Shown: positions 58,495 through 64,000 of the stretch, piece after piece
Position numbering within the stretch: the first letter of the stretch is position 1
Layout of the letters: each line of letters starts with the position of its first letter
Assembly: GCA_015478665.1 (NCBI GenBank)
Contig: JADMII010000003.1
Span: 1-64,000 of the forward strand
DNA length: 64,000 nucleotides
Direction of reading: 5' to 3'
From: Dehalococcoidia bacterium
GTDB taxonomy: Bacteria; Chloroflexota; Dehalococcoidia; DSTF01; JACRBR01
Translations under genes and position numbers: made by a program
Notes under the pieces: model-generated
Databases searched by the model: none
The model's input: the letters and a program-made list of their open reading frames with translations, nothing else
Told to the model about the DNA's origin: nothing

Positions 58495-59748
58495 ATGAGG
58501 ATCGCAGTCATCGGCGCCGGCGTCTCGGGGCTGACGGCGGCGTACCTGCTGGGGCGCGCGCATCACGTCGAGCTGTTCGAGCGCAACGGCTATGCCGGCG
58601 GACACGCGCATTCCGTCGGCGTGGCCGGGCGATGCGGCTCGGTCGCGCTGGACACGGGCTTCCTCGTCTATAACGAGCGGACGTATCCGGGGTTCACGCG
58701 CTTGCTGCGCGAGCTGGGCGTGGCGACGCAGGCCAGCGACATGTCGCTGGGCGTGCGCTGCGACGCCTGTGACATCGAATACAGCAGCCGCGGCTTGCGC
58801 GGCATGCTGGCGCAGGGGTGGCGGGCGATGCGTCCGGGATCGATCGCGCTGGGGTACGACATCCTCCGCTTCTACCGTGACGCGCGGCGCACGCTGCGGG
58901 ATGGCGGCGCCGGCGACGAGACGCTGGGGCAGTTTCTGCGCCATCGCCGCTACGGCGGCGCGTTCGTCCGGCACTTCATTATGCCGCTTGCCGCCGCCGT
59001 CTGGTCGACGCCAACGGCCGACGTCGACCAGTTTCCGGCGCAGTACTTCCTTCGGTTTCTGCTGAACCACGGCATCATCGGCGTGCAGCCGGCGTTCGTC
59101 TGGCGCACCGTGCGCGGCGGCTCGCGCGTGTACGTCGATGCGCTGCTGCGGCAGGCGCGATGCCGCGTCATGCTCGACGCGCCGGTCCGGGCGGTACGCC
59201 GGTGCCGCGGCGGCGTGGCCGTCGTGCTCGACGGCGACGACGCACGCTCGTTCGACCGCGTGGTCCTCGCCTGCCACGCGGACGAGGCGCTCGCGGTGCT
59301 CGCCGACGACGCGGACGCCGGCGAGCGAGCGGCGCTGGCGGGCTTCGAGTACACGAGCAATCCGGTCGTGCTGCACACGGACGCGCGGCTGCTGCCGCGG
59401 CGAGCCGCCGCGCGCGCGTCCTGGAACTACCGGACGGCTGACTGCCGGCGTCCGGCAGCGCTGGGGATGACGTTTCACCTGAACCGGCTGCAGGCGCTCG
59501 ATGAGCCACAGGAGTACTGCGTATCGTTGAACACGGCGGGCTGCGTGCGGCCGGAGCGGGTGATCGCCGAAATGACGTACGCGCATCCGCGCTACACGTT
59601 CGGGACGCTGGCGGCGCAGCGGGCGGTCGAGGCGCTGCAGGGCACGCGGAACACGTACTATGCAGGCGCGCACCTGGGCTACGGGTTCCACGAGGACGGA
59701 CTGCAGTCGGCGGTGCGCGTCGCCGGCACGCTGGGGGTGCGATGGTAG
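58495..59748 (+). CDS. FAD-dependent NAD/FAD-binding oxidoreductase (amine-oxidase-like)
   Basis: MRIAVIGAGVSGLTAAYLLGRAHHVELFERNGYAGGHAHSV dinucleotide fold; upstream of DUF1365 and CFA synthase. Confidence 0.9.
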   Translation: MRIAVIGAGVSGLTAAYLLGRAHHVELFERNGYAGGHAHSVGVAGRCGSVALDTGFLVYNERTYPGFTRLLRELGVATQASDMSLGVRCDACDIEYSSRGLRGMLAQGWRAMRPGSIALGYDILRFYRDARRTLRDGGAGDETLGQFLRHRRYGGAFVRHFIMPLAAAVWSTPTADVDQFPAQYFLRFLLNHGIIGVQPAFVWRTVRGGSRVYVDALLRQARCRVMLDAPVRAVRRCRGGVAVVLDGDDARSFDRVVLACHADEALAVLADDADAGERAALAGFEYTSNPVVLHTDARLLPRRAAARASWNYRTADCRRPAALGMTFHLNRLQALDEPQEYCVSLNTAGCVRPERVIAEMTYAHPRYTFGTLAAQRAVEALQGTRNTYYAGAHLGYGFHEDGLQSAVRVAGTLGVRW

Positions 59749-60530
59749 CGGCGTCTTCGCAGGCTGGCGCGGCGCGGCGTTCGTCGCTGTACGTCGGCAC
59801 GCTATGGCACGAGCGCCGGGGCGCGCGGGCGTACCGGTTTGAGTACGGCGTGTACTATCTCTGCCTCGACCTCGACGACCTGCCTGGCGTCGACCGCCGC
59901 TGTCGCCTGCTGTCGTACGAGCGGCCGAACCTGCTCTCGCTGCGTGACGCCGACCATGCGGTGACGCCGGGGCTGGGGCTGGCGGCAAGCGTGCGCGAGC
60001 GCCTGATCGCGCGCGGCGTGGAGTTGCGGGAGGCGCGCGTCTCGCTGCTGACGAACGCGCGGGTCTTCGGCTACGTCTTCAACCCGGTGAGCTTCATCCT
60101 CGTGCGGGGCGGCGACGCGCGGCTGCGGCACGTCGTCGCAGAGGTACACAACACGCACGGCGAGTGCCATCTCTACGACCTGGAGCGAGAGGGTGACGAT
60201 GATGACAGCGTCTACCGCGCGCAGGCGAAGAAGGAGTTCTATGTGTCGCCGTTCATCGAGATGGACGCGCGCTACGAGTTCTCGTTCCGCGAGAGCGAGG
60301 GCCGGATGGCCGTCCGCATCGACGAGTATCATGCCGGCGAGCTGCAGTTTCGCGCGGCGCTCTCACTCGCGCAACGCCCGCTCGACGACCGCCATCTGCT
60401 CGGCGCGCTGGTGCGCTACCCGCTGATGACGCTGCAGACGATCGCGCTGATCCATTGGAACGGCCTGAAGTTGTGGCTGCGCGGCGAGCCGTATCGCAAG
60501 CACGCGCCGAAGACGCGAGCGGGCCGGTGA
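59742..60530 (+). CDS. DUF1365-family protein
   Basis: SLYVGTLWHERRGARAYRFEYGVYYLCLDLDDL...LLTNARVFGYVFNPVSFILV...EVHNTHGECHLYDL. Confidence 0.88.
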   Translation: MVAASSQAGAARRSSLYVGTLWHERRGARAYRFEYGVYYLCLDLDDLPGVDRRCRLLSYERPNLLSLRDADHAVTPGLGLAASVRERLIARGVELREARVSLLTNARVFGYVFNPVSFILVRGGDARLRHVVAEVHNTHGECHLYDLEREGDDDDSVYRAQAKKEFYVSPFIEMDARYEFSFRESEGRMAVRIDEYHAGELQFRAALSLAQRPLDDRHLLGALVRYPLMTLQTIALIHWNGLKLWLRGEPYRKHAPKTRAGR

Positions 60531-61798
60531 CGACGAGCGAGCTGGCGGCGCGAGCGGCCGCCGCGCTGGCACGCGAGCTGGCGCTGCGACTCGCCCCGCG
60601 CATCGCCGTCGGCGAGCTGGTGGTGGAGCTGCCGGACGGCAGCGAGCGTGGCTACGGGACGCCGGGCGCCGGGCCACGCGCGCGGCTGCGCATCCGCGAC
60701 GAGCGCTTCTTCCTGCGGCTGCTGAGCGGGGGCGAGATCGGCTTCGGCGAGGCATACACCGACGGGCTCTGCGACACGGACGACCTCGTGGCGCTGCTCG
60801 AACTGGCGATCGCGAACCGGGCGGCGATGACGAGCGGCGCCCGCTGGCTGGGCGCAATTGGCCGCCTGCGCGACGTGCGGCAGCACCGCCGGCGCCGCAA
60901 CACGAAGGCGAACGCGCGCCGGAATATTGCCGGGCACTACGACCTGAGCAACGACTTCTTCGCGCTCTGGCTCGACGAGACGATGACGTACTCCTGCGCG
61001 GTCTTCGGCGACGACGGCGAGTCGCTGGCGGACGCGCAGCGGAACAAGTACGAGGCGATCGCCCGTCGCGCCGGGATCCGGCGGGGTGACCACGTGCTGG
61101 AGATCGGCAGCGGCTGGGGCGGCTTCGCCATCTACGCGGCGCAGGCGTACGGCTGCCGGGTGACGTCGATCACGATCTCGAGGGAGCAGCACGCGCTGGC
61201 GCGCGAGCGGGTCGAGGCCGCCGGCCTGTCTCAGATCGTCGACATGCGGCTGTCTGATTATCGTGAGCTGCGCGGCCAGTATGACCGCATCGTATCGATC
61301 GAGATGTTCGAGGCCGTGGGGGCGGAGTACTTCTCGACGTTCTTCGAGGCCTGCGAGCGCCTGCTGGCGCCCGGCGGACGGATGGCGATGCAGGTGATCA
61401 CGGTGCCCGACCGTTCGTTCCTGGCGCTGCGCGACGGCGTCAACTGGATGCAGAAGCACATCTTCCCCGGCGGCATGCTGCCGTCGCTGGCGGCGCTCGA
61501 AGCGGCGCTGGCGACGACGCAGCTGCGCATCGTCGAGGTGGCGGACATCGGCGCGCACTATGCCGAGACGCTGCGGCGCTGGCGCGCGGCGTTCCGGGCG
61601 CAGCTGCCGGCGGTGCGTGCGCTCGGCTTCGACGAGCGATTCACCCGCATGTGGGAGTACTACCTGGCGGCGTGCGAGGCGGGGTTTCGGACGCGGAACA
61701 CGTCGGACGTGCAGATCGTGTTCGAGGGTGCGCCTGCCGCTGCGCCGGGCGTCACACTTACGCCGCCTGCGCGCCGCCCGTCTCCAGCGACGCGATGA
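60527..61798 (+). CDS. cyclopropane-fatty-acyl-phospholipid synthase family SAM methyltransferase
   Basis: NIAGHYDLSNDFFALWLDETMTYSCAVF, VLEIGSGWGGFAIYAAQAYGCRVTSITISREQHALARERV, RIVSIEMFEAVGAEYFSTFF; GTGA overlap with DUF1365. Confidence 0.93.
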   Translation: MTTSELAARAAAALARELALRLAPRIAVGELVVELPDGSERGYGTPGAGPRARLRIRDERFFLRLLSGGEIGFGEAYTDGLCDTDDLVALLELAIANRAAMTSGARWLGAIGRLRDVRQHRRRRNTKANARRNIAGHYDLSNDFFALWLDETMTYSCAVFGDDGESLADAQRNKYEAIARRAGIRRGDHVLEIGSGWGGFAIYAAQAYGCRVTSITISREQHALARERVEAAGLSQIVDMRLSDYRELRGQYDRIVSIEMFEAVGAEYFSTFFEACERLLAPGGRMAMQVITVPDRSFLALRDGVNWMQKHIFPGGMLPSLAALEAALATTQLRIVEVADIGAHYAETLRRWRAAFRAQLPAVRALGFDERFTRMWEYYLAACEAGFRTRNTSDVQIVFEGAPAAAPGVTLTPPARRPSPATR

Positions 61799-63164
61799 GC
61801 GCTTCGACGCAACGCGCATCAAGCTGGCGGCCGCTGACGCGCCGCAGCTCGGCGATCGCCGCCGCGCTGTCGGCAGCGGCGCGATATGGCCGCGCCGACG
61901 TGATGGCATCGTAGGTATCGGCGACGGCGATGATGCGGGCGAACAGCGGGATCTGGTTCCCGACGAGGCCGTCCGGGTAACCGCTGCCATCGAGCCGCTC
62001 GTGGTGGGCGCGGATGACGGGCGCAAGCTCGGCGAGGGCGGCGACGCGCTCGGCGATCGCGAATCCGCGTGGGGCATGACGCTTGATCTCGGTGAATTCG
62101 GCCTCGCTGAGCTTACCCGGCTTGAGCAGGATGGCGTCGGGCACGCCGATCTTGCCGACGTCGTGCATCTGCCCGGCGAGCGCGACGGCGCGCAGATCCG
62201 TCGGCGAGAGGCCGAGGCGGCGGCCGATGGCGTAGGCGTAGGAGCTGACGCGCCGCACATGGCCGAGCGTCGCCCGATCCTTCGCCTCGATGGCGTCGAC
62301 AAGCTCGACGACGTAGGCGTCCTGGCCGCGGTCGAGCTGGGCCAGCGCCTCGCGGAGGGACAGCGCATCGCCGATGGCGCTGAGGCTGCCGGCGCGAGCG
62401 GCTTCGACGGCCCAGCCGGCGAAGAGCACGACGAAGGCCGCGAAGTAGAGGGCGTGGTACATCCACCACGACACCCGGAACTCGCCGGCGTTCCAGAACA
62501 TGGCGATCTGCGTTTCGAGGAGGAGCGCGACCGTGCCCACCATCGCCGCCTGCGAGGGCAGGCGAGCGAAGCTGTAGGCCTGGCCGTAGCGCCAGATGGC
62601 GAAGGCGAGCATCACCGTGAGCACGACGCTCGACAGGTCGCGGAGCGGCGCGTTCCCGGTCGGCACCCACGCGAGCCAGCCGGGCGTCGTGAGGCTGAGG
62701 ATGACGTAGGTCGCCAGCGCCACCGCGGTGGCGCTGGCGAGCGCGAGGCCGCGGCGGGCGACGAACGCTTCGACGGCATGCGGCATCTCGAGCGCGCTCA
62801 GGGTGACGAAGGTGGAGGCGACGGCGATCGTCGCCCACGCGGAGACGCGGATCAGCGAGAGGTAGTACTCATTCTGGACGTAGCTGGGCGTATTGAGGCC
62901 GTGGATGAGAAAGATCGCCGCGATCGAGAGGAACGCCAGCGCCAGGAAGAGCAGGCGCGTCTCGCGGATGGAGCGGGCGGCGACGATGACGACGACGGTC
63001 GCGAGCGCTGCCGCGATCGAGGTCGACGTCGTCGTCCAGAAGTGGAACGAGAGCGACGCGTACGATGTATCGAGCGAGGGCACGACACGGAGCAGTGCGA
63101 ACAGCAGCATCGGCGCCAGGAGCACAGCCGTGCCGGCGACGATGCGTGGACTGCGTGCGGACAT
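61758..63164 (-). CDS. membrane-bound HD-GYP domain protein
   Basis: Seven-to-eight TM N-terminus; MHDVGKIGVPDAILLKPGKLSEAEFTEIKRH, APVIRAHHERLDGSGYPDGLVGNQIPLFARIIAVADTYDAITSARPYR. Confidence 0.92.
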   Translation of the reverse strand: MSARSPRIVAGTAVLLAPMLLFALLRVVPSLDTSYASLSFHFWTTTSTSIAAALATVVVIVAARSIRETRLLFLALAFLSIAAIFLIHGLNTPSYVQNEYYLSLIRVSAWATIAVASTFVTLSALEMPHAVEAFVARRGLALASATAVALATYVILSLTTPGWLAWVPTGNAPLRDLSSVVLTVMLAFAIWRYGQAYSFARLPSQAAMVGTVALLLETQIAMFWNAGEFRVSWWMYHALYFAAFVVLFAGWAVEAARAGSLSAIGDALSLREALAQLDRGQDAYVVELVDAIEAKDRATLGHVRRVSSYAYAIGRRLGLSPTDLRAVALAGQMHDVGKIGVPDAILLKPGKLSEAEFTEIKRHAPRGFAIAERVAALAELAPVIRAHHERLDGSGYPDGLVGNQIPLFARIIAVADTYDAITSARPYRAAADSAAAIAELRRVSGRQLDARCVEALIASLETGGAQAA

Positions 63165-63368
63165 CCGTCACCTCCGGCGCGCCCAGGCTCGCCCGCCAAA
63201 CGCGCTGTCCAGGAAGTATCGACCAGAACCCGTCCGTGCTTTGCGGCGCTGGAGGGGCGCCACTGGCGCCGGATGCCCGCATAGCGAGATTCAGCGCGGC
63301 TCGCCACGCCTTGGTGCGCGCGCCCGTGAGTTCGAACCGCCTGCCTCAGGCGCCGTGCGCCCGGCCGG

Positions 63369-63700
63369 TCAGTCGTTCGTTGCGGGTGTGATTAGGTTAA
63401 CGCTGTCGGCGGTTGGCTCCTCGATCGCTTCGACGCGCTCAGGACGGAGCCCCGCGTTCACCGCGCGGTGCTGGAGCCGGTGTCCTTGCGGCCGATGGAT
63501 CCGCTCCCGGACGACGAGGCGCCTGGCGACGACGAACTCCTCCTCCAGGATGGAGCGGGAGACCGACCCGTCGGGCAGTGTCTCGACCTCTCCCGAATCG
63601 TGCTCAACCGCGGGCGGCGGCGTGCTCCGTCGTCTGCGCCTCTTCCTCTGGCGTGCTGCGTAGGTGACACGTGATGCGGGCGTGGCGAAGACGAAGCGGG
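63369..63700 (-). CDS. DUF2382-like (YsnF/AvaK-type) protein, start uncertain
   Basis: LPDGSVSRSILEEEFVVARRLVVRERIHRPQ...RPERVEAIEE. Confidence 0.5.
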
Positions 63701-63763
63701 TGAGAGGACGTTCGTCCTCCCACCCGGCTCCAACGGCGAGAGGGCGCCGGACCGGCGCCAACT

Positions 63764-64000
63764 CTATCGCCGGTTGAACCCGTCGTCCGTGGAGTCGCCA
63801 GCTTCGACGCGCTCCTTGCGGAGATCGCCGCTCACCGTCTCCCACCGCGTCTCTTCGGCCCTGCCCAGAGCGACCTCCTCCTTCGCCGGCGCCGCCGTTT
63901 CGATGACGGGCTCTTCGTCGGTCACCGATACGGAGTGATCGCCAAGTCCCTCATCCGGCCGCAGCGGGCGGTCGACGGGCGTGCGCTCGACATCCTGGCT
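63764..64000 (-). CDS. DUF2382-like protein, C-terminal fragment (truncated by window edge)
   Basis: Reverse complement from 64000: SQDVERTPVDRPLRPDEGLGDHSVSVTDEEPVIETAAPAKEEVALGRAEETRWETVSGDLRKERVEAGDSTDDGFNRR-stop. Confidence 0.6.
   Translation of the reverse strand, partial: SQDVERTPVDRPLRPDEGLGDHSVSVTDEEPVIETAAPAKEEVALGRAEETRWETVSGDLRKERVEAGDSTDDGFNRR

Overview
This is a 64 kb, very GC-rich bacterial chromosomal window with dense short-overlap gene packing. Gene content is consistent with Chloroflexota, but that is an inference and was not tested. The core is housekeeping: a RelA/SpoT fragment, hisS, prfA, prmC, a class I aldolase, a dapL-like aminotransferase, hflX, serA, a class-V aminotransferase, ctpA, smpB plus ssrA (tmRNA), and katG. 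Accessory content includes: (i) a SipW-type signal peptidase flanked by two SipW/TasA-type secreted substrates (4.8-6.8 kb); (ii) large secreted Thr/Pro-linker proteins, including a GH5-like enzyme and two tandem proteins sharing a Cys-rich C-terminal domain (15.3-23.2 kb), followed by a convergent glycosyltransferase/epimerase cluster; (iii) a MOT1-type molybdate transporter with an upstream ModE-like palindrome; (iv) a pair of Flp pilins with a phased direct repeat upstream; (v) a yybP-ykoY (Mn2+) riboswitch with an overlapping terminator ahead of a CaCA-family cation antiporter; (vi) a lipid-modification cluster (desaturase-like / SDR / FAD oxidoreductase / DUF1365 / CFA synthase); (vii) three GGDEF and/or HD-GYP proteins. 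No CRISPR array, IS element, prophage or tRNA was recognised. Most long antisense ORFs in the track are GC-driven artefacts. All family assignments come from motif recognition by eye; no database search was run.
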